Shown: piece by piece, positions 1 to 8,623 of the stretch
Layout: each line of letters opens with the position of its first letter
How positions within the stretch are numbered: the stretch's first letter is position 1
Source: DATAEG01 sp051001975
GTDB taxonomy: Bacteria; Actinomycetota; Actinomycetes; Mycobacteriales; Jatrophihabitantaceae
Assembly: GCA_051001975.1 (NCBI GenBank)
Contig: JBPCMU010000017.1
Location: 1-64,000, forward strand
Direction of reading: 5' to 3'
Length of the DNA stretch: 64,000 bases
The notes under the pieces: model-generated
Databases searched by the model: none
What the model was told of the DNA's origin: nothing
What the model saw: only the letters and a program-made list of their open reading frames with translations
Made by a program: the position numbers and the translations under genes

Positions 1-70
1 AGACTTTCCCCATATCCCACAAGGCCAACCGGCGCACTCGCACCGAGCGCGACCAGCCCACCGAGAACCG

Positions 71-195
71 ACACCCGACCGCGTAAGCCAGCGCCCCCCG
101 CATCCGTCGCTGCCGCAGTAAAACGGAGCCACGCTGGAACAGCCACCCGACAGCGTGAGCCAAGACCCGCTCCGTCGCTGCCGCAGTAAACAGCA
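71..195. repeat. Degenerate tandem repeat, about 68-bp period
   Basis: A 20-bp word, TCCGTCGCTGCCGCAGTAAA, occurs at 103-122 and again at 171-190. The flanking bases are also related (ACCGCGTAAGCCA versus ACAGCGTGAGCCA), so this looks like two diverged copies of a unit of about 68 bp. It lies downstream of the last gene of the sulfur operon. No convincing gene is visible in 1-251. The role is unknown; remains of a mobile or 13E12-type element at the window edge is one possibility. Confidence 0.6.
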
Positions 196-251
196 CCACC
201 GAGACCTACCCCGACCGACCAACGCCGTCCGGCGAGACCGCGCGCCACAGG

Positions 252-965
252 TCAGGCCGTGTGGAGCCGCTCGGCATGGCCGCGCGCGGCCACGTGCCGC
301 GACAGCACCACCCGAGCAGTCACATCGCTGTCGGCCAAGGGTGCGGCGACGACCGTCGCACCGGCCGAGCGAGCCTGCTGGATGCCTCGATCGAGCAAGA
401 CGCCGGATGCCAGGAACCAGGGCAGCACGCCGACCCGGCAGCACCCCATATCGCGCAACGCCGCGACCGAGGCCGCGATTTCCGGCGCCGCGCAGGTGAC
501 GAACCCTGGACACACCGGCAGCCCCAGCCGCCGACCCAGCCGCGGGGCATGCGCACGGATCGTCTCGTTGGCGTCTGGGTGGGTGGAGCCCGTTGCCGCA
601 AGTACCCAGCCGTCGACTTCCGGTGCCTGCGCTGCCCGCTCGGCGAGCACTGCGTCGAGGTCCGGATCCGGCCCGAGCGTCGATGCGATGGTCGTGTGCA
701 CCCGGCCGTTGGCCAGCGCCGCCGCGGACACGCGCTCGGGAATGTCGGAACGTGCGTGGAACGCGTTGCCGAGTAGCAATGGCACCACGATGACGTCGCC
801 AACCAGCTCGGCCAGTGCCTGCTCAACGCTGGGCAGCGAGAGTTCCAGAAAGCACAGTCGGACGTCCAGCGACGGCTGCTGTGTCCGCACCCGGTCGGCC
901 AAGGCGTGCAGCCCTGCAGCCGAGCGCGGATCCCGGCTGCCGTGGCCCACCAGTACCAGCGTCAC
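252..965 (-). CDS. Sirohydrochlorin chelatase (CbiX/SirB type)
   Basis: 237 residues with two CbiX-like halves. The N-terminus VLVGHGSRDPRS carries metal/substrate-binding His8, and NAFHARSD near residue 70 carries the second conserved His. The family inserts Fe (or Co) into sirohydrochlorin, giving siroheme. As the last gene of the sulfur operon, with its start overlapping the upstream permease stop by four bases, it most likely makes siroheme for the sulfite reductase encoded at the operon head. Iron rather than cobalt is inferred from this context only. Confidence 0.85.
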   Translation of the reverse strand: MTLVLVGHGSRDPRSAAGLHALADRVRTQQPSLDVRLCFLELSLPSVEQALAELVGDVIVVPLLLGNAFHARSDIPERVSAAALANGRVHTTIASTLGPDPDLDAVLAERAAQAPEVDGWVLAATGSTHPDANETIRAHAPRLGRRLGLPVCPGFVTCAAPEIAASVAALRDMGCCRVGVLPWFLASGVLLDRGIQQARSAGATVVAAPLADSDVTARVVLSRHVAARGHAERLHTA

Positions 966-1837
966 AGGCCCGCTCCGGTGAGACCGCGGTTGCGCAGCAC
1001 CCGACGCTCCAGCGGCGCGAACACCATCAGATCGACCGCGATACCCACCATCAAAACCAGCACGATCGACGTGATCACCAGCGACATGTCCGACAGGTCG
1101 CGACCCTCGTTCAGTAGATGGCCCAGCCCGAGCCCGAGCCGCGGGGACAGCACGATCAGCTCAGCGGCCATCAGGGATCGCCACGAGAATGCCCAGCCCT
1201 GCTTGAGACCGGACACGTAGGTGGGTAGGGCCGCAGGCAGAAGTACGTAGCGGATCTGCTGCAGTCGGCTGGCGCCCAGAACCCGGCCGACCCGGGCCAG
1301 CATGGGCGGCGTCTGATCAAGCCCGCCGATCAGCCCCATCGCTATGGACGGCACCGCGCCGAGCAGGATCACCGCGTAGATAGTCGCATTGGACAGGTGG
1401 AACCACACCACCGCGGCAGGCACCCAGGCCACCGACGGTAGGGACTGCATCGCCGAGAGCAGCGGCCGGAAGGCCTTACGCAGCAGGGAGATCTGCCCGA
1501 CGACCACGCCGATGACCGTGCCCAGCACCAGGGCGATCAGAAACCCGAGGACGCCGCGGCGCAGACTGGTCCACATCGCCTCGACGGCGTCCCCGTTGTC
1601 GAACTCCTGACGCAGGGTGTGCCACACGTCGGCCGGGCCGGGCAACACGTAGTTCGGCTTGACCTTGGCCAGCACGACGAGCTCCCAGATCCCGATCAGC
1701 AGCAACACCGCACCGATCGGCGCCAGCACTGCCACCCAATCGATCCGCCGGTTCCGGGTGCAGACCTGTTCCAGAGCATCGAGTCCGGACGCGACAGCCG
1801 CATCGTCACAGTCCTGCACCACGGGGTCAGCGGGCAT
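962..1837 (-). CDS. ABC transporter permease, sulfonate/nitrate/taurine type (SsuC-like)
   Basis: 291 residues, about six membrane segments, with the EAA-type cytoplasmic loop (GASRLQQIRYVLLPAALPTY) that docks on the ATPase. The ATG at 1837 is chosen because it overlaps the ATPase stop by 11 bases and the protein then begins MPADPVVQDC; the reading frame is open further upstream but only inside the ATPase gene. It is partner of the ATPase and lipoprotein encoded just upstream. The family imports sulfonates, taurine, nitrate or sulfate esters. The sulfur context favours an organosulfur or sulfate substrate, but the exact ligand cannot be read. Confidence 0.87.
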   Translation of the reverse strand: MPADPVVQDCDDAAVASGLDALEQVCTRNRRIDWVAVLAPIGAVLLLIGIWELVVLAKVKPNYVLPGPADVWHTLRQEFDNGDAVEAMWTSLRRGVLGFLIALVLGTVIGVVVGQISLLRKAFRPLLSAMQSLPSVAWVPAAVVWFHLSNATIYAVILLGAVPSIAMGLIGGLDQTPPMLARVGRVLGASRLQQIRYVLLPAALPTYVSGLKQGWAFSWRSLMAAELIVLSPRLGLGLGHLLNEGRDLSDMSLVITSIVLVLMVGIAVDLMVFAPLERRVLRNRGLTGAGL

Positions 1838-2615
1838 GGCGACCGATCTCCTCCCGCAGCTGGCTGGTGATCTCTCGCGACAGCGCGCCGACACCGGCGT
1901 CCTCGATGGCGCGTGGATGACCGAGCCCGACCTGCCATTGACGCACCACCCGGCCAGGCCGGGAGCTCAGCAGCACGACCCGTTGCCCCAGCCGAACCGC
2001 TTCACGAACGTTGTGGGTGACGAACACGATGCTGATCCGGGTGCGCTGCCACAGCGAGATCAGCTCGCTGTGCAGCACATCGCGGGTGATGGCATCGAGC
2101 GCGGCGAAGGGCTCGTCCATCAGCAGTACGGACGCGTCCTGCGACAGACTGCGAGCCAGGGCGACCCGCTGGCGCTGCCCGCCGGACAGCTCGTGCGCCC
2201 GACGATCCGCGACGCTGCCGAGCTGGACGAGGTCGAGCAGCTCACGCGCTCGCTCCCCGCGCTCCGCCCGGCCGACCTTGCGCAGCTTCAGGGCCAGCTC
2301 GACGTTGCCGGCCGCGGTCAGCCACGGGAACAGCGCGGCCTCCTGGAACATCAACGCGGGTTGCCCGCCGAGCACCGAGACCGTGCCGCTCGTCGGCTTG
2401 TCGAGGCCGGCGATCAGGGAGAGCAACGTCGACTTCCCGCACCCGGACGCGCCGACGACCGTGACCAGTTCGCCAGGGGCGACCTGCAGATCAATGCCGT
2501 CCAACGCGGCAACCGCCGCACTCCCCCGGCCGAACACCCGGCGCACCCCGTCCAGGGCGATACGCGGCGCGGCGGTGCCGGAGTCAGGTTCGACGCGTTC
2601 GAGGGTCGCGGTCAT
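1827..2615 (-). CDS. ABC transporter ATP-binding protein, SsuB-like
   Basis: 262 residues. Walker A GASGCGKST is at about residues 55-63, followed by the signature LSGGQRQRVALARSL and Walker B VLLMDEPFAALD with the switch histidine VFVTHN. It energises the sulfonate-type importer formed with the neighbouring permease and binding protein. Its start overlaps the stop of the binding-protein gene by four bases (ATGA), and its end overlaps the permease start, so translation is probably coupled. Confidence 0.9.
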   Translation of the reverse strand: MTATLERVEPDSGTAAPRIALDGVRRVFGRGSAAVAALDGIDLQVAPGELVTVVGASGCGKSTLLSLIAGLDKPTSGTVSVLGGQPALMFQEAALFPWLTAAGNVELALKLRKVGRAERGERARELLDLVQLGSVADRRAHELSGGQRQRVALARSLSQDASVLLMDEPFAALDAITRDVLHSELISLWQRTRISIVFVTHNVREAVRLGQRVVLLSSRPGRVVRQWQVGLGHPRAIEDAGVGALSREITSQLREEIGRHAR

Positions 2616-3700
2616 GTTCCGTTCCCGCCTCCGTCGAGACCGTCCGCGGAGACCGGCTGCTTGCCGGCCGCCTGCAAGACCTTGTTCAGCAACGTCAGGG
2701 CGTAGATGCCCTTGAGATCGGGGACGCTCTTGGCCGTGCCCGCCGTGACGGCATGCTCGGCGGACTCCTTCAGCGTCGCCGCATACGGATCCCAGCCGAC
2801 CGTCAGATTGGCCAGCGCTGGGGTGAGCACCGCATCGGACAGCGGCTTACCGGTGAGCTTCTTCAGTTCTGCATTGAGCGTCGCCTTCGCCCACGCGGTG
2901 TCGCCGGTGATCTTGTCGACGGTCGCCACGTGCGCGCGCAGGATTGCCTCGACGGTGTCTGGGTGCTGATCGAGGAACTTCTTCGACACCAGCAGGTTGG
3001 TCGTCACGAACTTCCCACCCGGCCACAGCGTCCGCTCGTCGACGAGCGTCTTGGCGCCGGCTTCGACGACGAGCCGCGATGCCCAGGGCTCGGGCAGCCA
3101 GCCACCGTCGACCTGACCCTGCCTGAACAGGTCGAGGGTCTGCGCGTTGTCCTGCGCGAGGACGGTGACGTCCTTGCCGCCGGTGGTGTCGGTCTTCAGC
3201 CGATGAGCGGCGAGGAATGCCCGCAGAGCGACGTCCTGCGTGTTGCCAAACTGCGGCGACGCGACGGTCTTGCCCTTGAGATCGGCGATCGAGGTGATGT
3301 TCGGCTTCACCACCAGTGACGCACCGCCGGAGGCACCACCGGCGATGAGCCGGACCGCTTCACCGTGCGTCTTCTGGAATGCGTTGATGGCCGGGCTGGG
3401 CCCGAGGTAGGCGACATCGATCGCGCCGCTGAGCAGTGCCTCGACCTCGGCCGGACCGGCATTGAAGATCTCGGTGTCGAGCTTGGTCTTGCCGAGTTCC
3501 TTTTGGAATTCACCGTCGGCGACACCGAGCACCGGGACCGCATGGGTGACGTTGGCGAAGTAGCCGACCCGGACTTTGCTGGCCGGGCCCTGGTCCTGCT
3601 GTGCCGCGCTGTTGGACGAGCAGGCGACCGCCAAGCCGAGCAGGAGCGGCAGTGCGACCAGTGCGGCGAGCGGGCGCCGGGAGTGCGAGTGGAAGGTCAT
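2612..3700 (-). CDS. ABC transporter substrate-binding lipoprotein, SsuA/NrtA-like
   Basis: 362 residues. It begins MTFHSHSRRPLAALVALP and continues into a hydrophobic stretch ending in a lipobox, LAVACSS, so it is probably a lipid-anchored extracytoplasmic binding protein. The body matches the SsuA/NrtA fold: VRVGYFANVTHAVPVLGV at the start, YLGPSPAINAF, and QVDGGWLPEPWASRL. The start at 3700 gives an ATGA overlap with the end of cysN; the upstream frame lies inside cysN. Substrate is probably sulfonate or sulfate, from operon context. Confidence 0.87.
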   Translation of the reverse strand: MTFHSHSRRPLAALVALPLLLGLAVACSSNSAAQQDQGPASKVRVGYFANVTHAVPVLGVADGEFQKELGKTKLDTEIFNAGPAEVEALLSGAIDVAYLGPSPAINAFQKTHGEAVRLIAGGASGGASLVVKPNITSIADLKGKTVASPQFGNTQDVALRAFLAAHRLKTDTTGGKDVTVLAQDNAQTLDLFRQGQVDGGWLPEPWASRLVVEAGAKTLVDERTLWPGGKFVTTNLLVSKKFLDQHPDTVEAILRAHVATVDKITGDTAWAKATLNAELKKLTGKPLSDAVLTPALANLTVGWDPYAATLKESAEHAVTAGTAKSVPDLKGIYALTLLNKVLQAAGKQPVSADGLDGGGNGT

Positions 3701-4983
3701 GCCATGTCTCCGACGCCCCACGAGGCGTCGCCGACCATCCCGGCTGCCAGCGTCGCGCCGGTGTCCGGGTCGATGACGAGGAATCCCCCGGTGCCGCGGT
3801 CCACCGCGTAGTCATCGACGGCAACTGGGGCGGCGAGCCGGACGCAGATGCGCGCGATGTCGTTCAGTCGCACAGCTGCGGGCGCGGCGACCCAGGTGTG
3901 GCTGTCCAGATCCCAGCGCTGCGTCGCCGCGGAAAGCATCCCGCGGGCCACTGCTGTGCCCACCTTGACGAGTACCCGCTGCTGGTCCCGGCCAGGCGAC
4001 TCGGCCAGCCAGCAGACGATCCCGTCAATCTGCTCCACGACCCGGGGCGCGTCGGCCGGATGCGCCAACACCTCGCCGCGGCCGATGTCGAACTCGTCGG
4101 CCAGCCGCACGGTGACCGATTGGCCGGCCACCGCGGTGCGCGCGGGTCCGGTGGGCGTGTCGATGGCGGCAACCCGGGAACCCACCGCGCTGGGCAGCGC
4201 GACCACCTCGTCACCGACGCTGACGGTGCCCGACGCCAGCCGGCCGGCCAGCCCGCGGTAGTCGGGATGCTCGGCCGTGCGCGGCCGGAGTACCAGCTGG
4301 ACCGGCAACCGGAACGGCGCCAGCTCGGCACCGACCGTGCTGTCCAGTTCCTCGAGCAGGGTCAGTAATCCTGGGCCCGGGTACCAGTCCGGTCCCGCCG
4401 CCGCCACGTTCTCGCCGGTCAGCGCCGATATCGGCAGCACCTGCACGTCGGTCAGGCCCACCGACCCGGCGGCTCCGCGGATCGCTGCGGCCACCTCGTC
4501 GAACCGGCCGCGGTCCCAGTCGACGGCGTCCATCTTGTTCACTGCGAACACCACCTGCGGTACTCGCAGCAGCGCCATCACCGCGATGTGCCGGCGTGTC
4601 TGTGCGCTCACTCCGATGCGCACGTCGACGAGGATCAGCGCGGCGTCTGCCGTCGACGCCCCGGTCACCGTGTTGCGGGTGTACTGCACGTGTCCGGGGG
4701 TGTCGGCGAGGATGAAGGATCGCCCGGCGTGGCGAAGTAGCGATAGGCGACGTCGATCGTGATGCCCTGCTCGCGCTCGGCACGCAGCCCGTCGGTGAGC
4801 AGCGCAAGGTCGAAGTCGCCCGGCCCCGCGATCGCGGCTGGCGCGCTCGATTGACTCGTGCTGGTCGGCCAGGATCGACCTCGTGTCGACCAGCAGCCGA
4901 CCGACGAGCGTGGACTTGCCATCGTCGACGGAGCCCGCCACGACGAGTCGCAGTGGGGCCAGCGTCTGCACCTCCACCGGCAT
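3697..4983 (-). CDS. cysN: Sulfate adenylyltransferase subunit 1 (GTPase), with two compensating frame shifts
   Basis: 428 residues. CysN is the GTPase subunit that drives ATP sulfurylase. G1 GSVDDGKST is near residue 20; DTPGH (G3), NKMD (G4) and the C-terminal beta-barrels are normal. Residues about 55 to 86 do not match the family. In the next frame the same bases encode the expected DLALLTDGLRAEREQGITID and VAYRYFATP. The frame slips at a CCC run at 4819-4821 (one G too many on the coding strand) and returns at 4723-4725 (one G too few). The scrambled part includes switch I/G2, so as written the GTPase should not work. No stop is created. Either two homopolymer consensus errors or a real lesion. 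No CysC domain is fused. Confidence 0.85.
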   Translation of the reverse strand: MPVEVQTLAPLRLVVAGSVDDGKSTLVGRLLVDTRSILADQHESIERASRDRGAGRLRPCAAHRRAACRARAGHHDRRRLSLLRHAGRSFILADTPGHVQYTRNTVTGASTADAALILVDVRIGVSAQTRRHIAVMALLRVPQVVFAVNKMDAVDWDRGRFDEVAAAIRGAAGSVGLTDVQVLPISALTGENVAAAGPDWYPGPGLLTLLEELDSTVGAELAPFRLPVQLVLRPRTAEHPDYRGLAGRLASGTVSVGDEVVALPSAVGSRVAAIDTPTGPARTAVAGQSVTVRLADEFDIGRGEVLAHPADAPRVVEQIDGIVCWLAESPGRDQQRVLVKVGTAVARGMLSAATQRWDLDSHTWVAAPAAVRLNDIARICVRLAAPVAVDDYAVDRGTGGFLVIDPDTGATLAAGMVGDASWGVGDMA

Positions 4984-5912
4984 CAGAAGTAGCCCTCACG
5001 CTTACGGTCTTCCATCGCTGCTTCACTCAGCTTGTCGTCGGCCCGGGAGGCGCCGCGCTCGGTGATCTGGCTGATCGCGATCTCCGCTATCACCTCGGCG
5101 ACACTGGACGCGTCGGACTCGACGGCGCCGGTGCAGGAGCCGTCGCCGACGGTGCGGTAGCGCACCATCCGGCGGCGCACCGTCTCGCTCGGGCGCGGGC
5201 CTCCCCAGGGCCCTGAGCTGAGCAGCATCCCGTCGCGCAGATGCACCTCGCGCTCGTGCGCGTAGTAGATCGACGGCAGTTCGATGCCCTCCGCCTCGAT
5301 ATAGCGCCACACGTCGAGCTCGGTCCAGTTCGAGATGGGAAACACCCGGGTGTTCTCGCCCGGTGCGTGCCGGCCGTTGTAGACCGTCCACAGCTCCGGT
5401 CGCTGGCTACGCGGATCCCAGCCACCGAACCCGTCGCGGATCGAGAAGATGCGCTCCTTGGCGCGAGCCTTGTCCTCGTCGCGGCGGCCACCACCGAGCA
5501 CCGCATCGAACTTCCGTGCGGAGATGGTGTCGACCAGCGGCACGCTCTGCAGCGGGTTGCGGGTGCCGTCCGGGCGCTCGGCGAGCCGACCATCGGCGAG
5601 CCAGTCCTCGACGTTCGCCACGACGAGGCGGTGATCGCCGGCGTGGACCGTCTCGTCGCGAAATCGCAGCACCTCGGGGAAGTTGTGCCCGGTGTCGATG
5701 TGCAACAGCGTGATCGGCAGCGGGGCCGGCCAGACCGCCTTGCGAGCGAGGTGCAACAGCACCGCAGAGTCCTTACCGCCAGAGAACAGCAACGCCGGCC
5801 GGTCGAACTCGGCAACCACCTCGCGGATGATCTGGATCGCTTCGGCCTCGAGGTCCCGGATCCCGGCCTCGGCGCGGTCGTCCGCCAAGGGGCGTTCCAG
5901 CGTGTGTGTCAT
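4983..5912 (-). CDS. cysD: Sulfate adenylyltransferase subunit 2
   Basis: 309 residues. CysD is the PP-loop catalytic half of ATP sulfurylase, which makes APS from sulfate and ATP together with CysN. The P-loop LLFSGGKDSAVLLHLA is near residues 40-55, and FPISNWTELDVWRYIE plus the C-terminal DDKLSEAAMEDRKREGYF are typical. The ATG at 5912 overlaps the cysH stop by four bases; the frame upstream of it is inside cysH and is discarded. The stop shares one base with the cysN start. Intact and of normal length. Confidence 0.95.
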   Translation of the reverse strand: MTHTLERPLADDRAEAGIRDLEAEAIQIIREVVAEFDRPALLFSGGKDSAVLLHLARKAVWPAPLPITLLHIDTGHNFPEVLRFRDETVHAGDHRLVVANVEDWLADGRLAERPDGTRNPLQSVPLVDTISARKFDAVLGGGRRDEDKARAKERIFSIRDGFGGWDPRSQRPELWTVYNGRHAPGENTRVFPISNWTELDVWRYIEAEGIELPSIYYAHEREVHLRDGMLLSSGPWGGPRPSETVRRRMVRYRTVGDGSCTGAVESDASSVAEVIAEIAISQITERGASRADDKLSEAAMEDRKREGYF

Positions 5913-6604
5913 AGGTGAATCCCGCATTCGGTCTTCACGGTGTCCGACCAGCGACCCGACCGTGGGTCTTCCCCTGGCCGCACCGCTCGGGTGCACGGCG
6001 CGCAGCCGATGGACGGATATCCCTGATGCAGTAGCGGGTTCACGATCACGTCGTACTCGGCGATGTAGTCCGCGAGGTCCTGGTCCGACCATGCCGCCAA
6101 CGGCGAGATCTTCACCGTGTCGCGCTTCTCGTCATAACCGATTACCGCGGTGCTCGCCCGGGTCGGAGCTTCGACCCGGCGCACCCCGGTGGCCCACGCG
6201 TCGTAGTCGTCGAGGGCGACGTCCAGGGGAGCCGTCTTGCGCAGCGCGCAGCACAGGTCGGGATCCCGGTCGTGCAGCCGCGCACCGAACTCCGCGTCCT
6301 GCTCGGACACCGACTTCTGTGCGGTCAGGTTCAGCACGGTCAGTCCGTAGTCCCGAGCAACCCGGTCGCGGGTCGCGATCGTCTCAGCGAAGTGGTAGCC
6401 GGTGTCCAGAAACAGCAGGGCCGCGGACGGTGCGGCGCGCCGGGCCAGGTGCGGCAGCACGCCGTCCTGCATGGACGCAGCGATTGCGAACCGCGCTCCG
6501 AATGTTTCCGCCGCCCAGCCGATGACCTCGACCGCAGGGGCGTCCGCCAGTTCTATCGCAGCGCGGTCGGCCAGCTCACGAAGACTCTTCGTCTGCGTGG
6601 TCAT
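5909..6604 (-). CDS. cysH: APS reductase (assimilatory, iron-sulfur type)
   Basis: 231 residues, cytoplasmic. Reduces adenylylsulfate to sulfite with thioredoxin. It has the PP-loop-like region AIAASMQDGVLPHLA, the cysteine pairs LCCALRK and GCAPCTR that bind a 4Fe-4S cluster in APS-type reductases, and the catalytic tail TECGIHL. Those extra cysteines, together with the absence of a cysC gene in the operon, argue for APS rather than PAPS as substrate. The start at 6604 overlaps the upstream small gene's stop (ATGA). Confidence 0.93.
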   Translation of the reverse strand: MTTQTKSLRELADRAAIELADAPAVEVIGWAAETFGARFAIAASMQDGVLPHLARRAAPSAALLFLDTGYHFAETIATRDRVARDYGLTVLNLTAQKSVSEQDAEFGARLHDRDPDLCCALRKTAPLDVALDDYDAWATGVRRVEAPTRASTAVIGYDEKRDTVKISPLAAWSDQDLADYIAEYDVIVNPLLHQGYPSIGCAPCTRAVRPGEDPRSGRWSDTVKTECGIHL

Positions 6605-6819
6605 GTGCCGGCAACCAGGGCTCGGCTCAGCCCGACGAAATTGACGACGAACACCCGCGCGCAGCCGACGCACCGCCAGGCGGCCCGTGGCTCCGGCTCG
6701 GGGCGGAGATCCTCTTCGCCACAGAACGGGCAGTAGAACGGCACGGCACGCTGCGTGCCGTGGCCGCTGGAGGCGGGCTCGTCAGCGCCGCGCGGGTCAA
6801 CGGTGACCGGCTTGGTCAT
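6601..6819 (-). CDS. Small zinc-ribbon protein of the sulfur operon, function unknown
   Basis: 72 residues beginning MTKPVTVDPRGADEP. Two CxxC pairs (FYCPFCGEEDL and WRCVGCARVF) about 20 residues apart form a likely zinc ribbon. There is no signal peptide or membrane segment. It overlaps sir upstream and cysH downstream by four bases each, so it is translated with them. I recall an unnamed small protein at the same place in Streptomyces sulfur operons, which would imply a conserved role, perhaps as a partner of sulfite or APS reductase. The function is not known to me. Confidence 0.8.
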   Translation of the reverse strand: MTKPVTVDPRGADEPASSGHGTQRAVPFYCPFCGEEDLRPEPEPRAAWRCVGCARVFVVNFVGLSRALVAGT

Positions 6820-8492
6820 TTCAGATCTCCTTCGTCCGCACGGGTGACCCATTCGGCGAAACGTTCACCGTCGGTGCGCTGGGCGGCGAAGGCCAGCACC
6901 ACGCGTTCGACGTAGTCACCGAGCTCGTCGGCCGTGACCTTGTGACCGCGCAGCTTGCGGCCGAAGCTTGCGTCCAGACCGAGCCCACCGCCGAGGTGCA
7001 CCTGGAATCCTTCGACCTGCGTGCCGTCCGATCCGGCGACGAGTTGGCCCTTCAACCCGATGTCGGCGACCTGGATCCGAGCGCAGGAGTTCGGGCAGCC
7101 GTTGAGGTGGATGGCGATCGGGTGATCGAGCTCGACCGTCGCCAGTCGCGCTTCGAGCTCGTCGACCAGTCGGTGCGCCCGGGCCTTCGTCTCGACGATG
7201 GCCAGCTTGCAGAACTCGATGCCCGTGCAGGCCATCACGCTGCGGCGCCACGGAGACGGCCGCGCCTGCAGGCCGAGATCGGCAAGGCCCGCGATCAGCG
7301 TCTCGATGTTGGCCGGTTCGACGTCCAGCACGAGTAGCTTCTGCAGCGGAGTGAGCCGGACCCGGCCGCTACCGGCCGCCTCGGCGCAGTCGGCGACCGA
7401 CTGCAGCGTCTTGCCGGAGACCCGCCCGGCGATCGGCGCGAACCCGACGTAGGCCCGACCGTCGCGTTGCCGGTGTACACCGATGTGGTCGATGGGATGC
7501 TGCGGCACCGGTGCAGCCGGGCCGTCCGGGAGGGCACGCAACAGGTACTCCGATTCGAGAACTTCCCTGAATCTGTCTGTGCCCCAGTCGGCAACCAGAA
7601 ACTTGAGCCGAGCACGGTGCCGCAGTCGGCGGTAGCCGTAGTCGCGAAAGATCTGCACCACGCCGTGCCAGACGTCCGGGATGTCGGCCAGCGACACCCA
7701 GACACCGGGTCGTTGCGCGAGCATCGGGTTGGTTGACAGCCCACCACCGACCAGCAGGTCGAAGCCGGGGCCGAACTCCGGATGCTCGACACCGACGAAC
7801 GCGACATCGTTGATCTCAGGGACGGTGTCGGCCAGCCAGGAGACAGCGGTCTTGAATTTGCGCGGCAGGTTCGCCAGCGACGGGTCACCGATGAAGCGCT
7901 GCTTGATCTCGGTGATGGCAGGGCTGGCGTCCACGACCTCGTCCGCGCTGACACCGGCCACCGGCGAGCCCAGGATCACCCGCGGTACGTCGCCACAGGC
8001 CTCCGTCGTGGACAACCCGACCGCCTCCAGCCGGCGCCAGATCTCGGGCACGTCTTCGACCCGGATCCAATGCACCTGGATGTTCTCCCGGTCGGTGATG
8101 TCCGCGGTGTCGCGGGCGAACTCGACCGAGATCCCGGCGATCACCCGCAACTGCTCGGTGCTCAGCGCACCGCCGTCGACGCGCACCCGCATCATGAAGA
8201 ACTCATCGTCGAGCTCGTGCGGCTCGAGTGTCGCAGTTCGGCCGCCGTCGATGCCGGGCTTTCGCTGGGTGTAGAGCCCCCACCAGCGGAACCGGCCGCC
8301 GAGGTCAGCGGGGTCGATCGAGGCGAACCCGCCGTGTGCGTAGATGGTCTCGATGCGGTGGCGGACGTTCAGGCCGTTGTCGTCCTTCTTGGCCTGCTCG
8401 TTCTTGTTCAGGGGCTCGCGATGACCCAGTGCCCATTGACCGTTGCCACGACTGGTCGCGGCACGACGGGCGGGCGGGACGGTAGTTGTCAT
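6816..8492 (-). CDS. Ferredoxin-type sulfite (nitrite) reductase, siroheme/4Fe-4S
   Basis: 558 residues. Carries out six-electron reduction of sulfite to sulfide. The siroheme/4Fe-4S cysteines are in MACTGIEFCKLA and LNGCPNSCARIQ; GDVPRVILGSP and RKFKTAVSW are typical of the SirA/NirA family. The family alone does not separate sulfite from nitrite reductases, but cysHDN and a siroheme chelatase in the same operon point to sulfite. The ATG at 8492 has GAGGA about 10 bases upstream. The gene lies 131 bases behind the leader peptide and is the likely target of its attenuation. Confidence 0.9.
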   Translation of the reverse strand: MTTTVPPARRAATSRGNGQWALGHREPLNKNEQAKKDDNGLNVRHRIETIYAHGGFASIDPADLGGRFRWWGLYTQRKPGIDGGRTATLEPHELDDEFFMMRVRVDGGALSTEQLRVIAGISVEFARDTADITDRENIQVHWIRVEDVPEIWRRLEAVGLSTTEACGDVPRVILGSPVAGVSADEVVDASPAITEIKQRFIGDPSLANLPRKFKTAVSWLADTVPEINDVAFVGVEHPEFGPGFDLLVGGGLSTNPMLAQRPGVWVSLADIPDVWHGVVQIFRDYGYRRLRHRARLKFLVADWGTDRFREVLESEYLLRALPDGPAAPVPQHPIDHIGVHRQRDGRAYVGFAPIAGRVSGKTLQSVADCAEAAGSGRVRLTPLQKLLVLDVEPANIETLIAGLADLGLQARPSPWRRSVMACTGIEFCKLAIVETKARAHRLVDELEARLATVELDHPIAIHLNGCPNSCARIQVADIGLKGQLVAGSDGTQVEGFQVHLGGGLGLDASFGRKLRGHKVTADELGDYVERVVLAFAAQRTDGERFAEWVTRADEGDLK

Positions 8493-8623
8493 GAGGGAGT
8501 CCTCGGCGTTGCTGGTGCACGGTCACCACACGCCGGGCTGCGCCTTGCCGCTGCGCGTCAACGCCGCAGCAGGGAATCCAGCGCGCTCCGGCGCCGGATC
8601 GGGGAAGAGTCGGTCGGCGCGGG

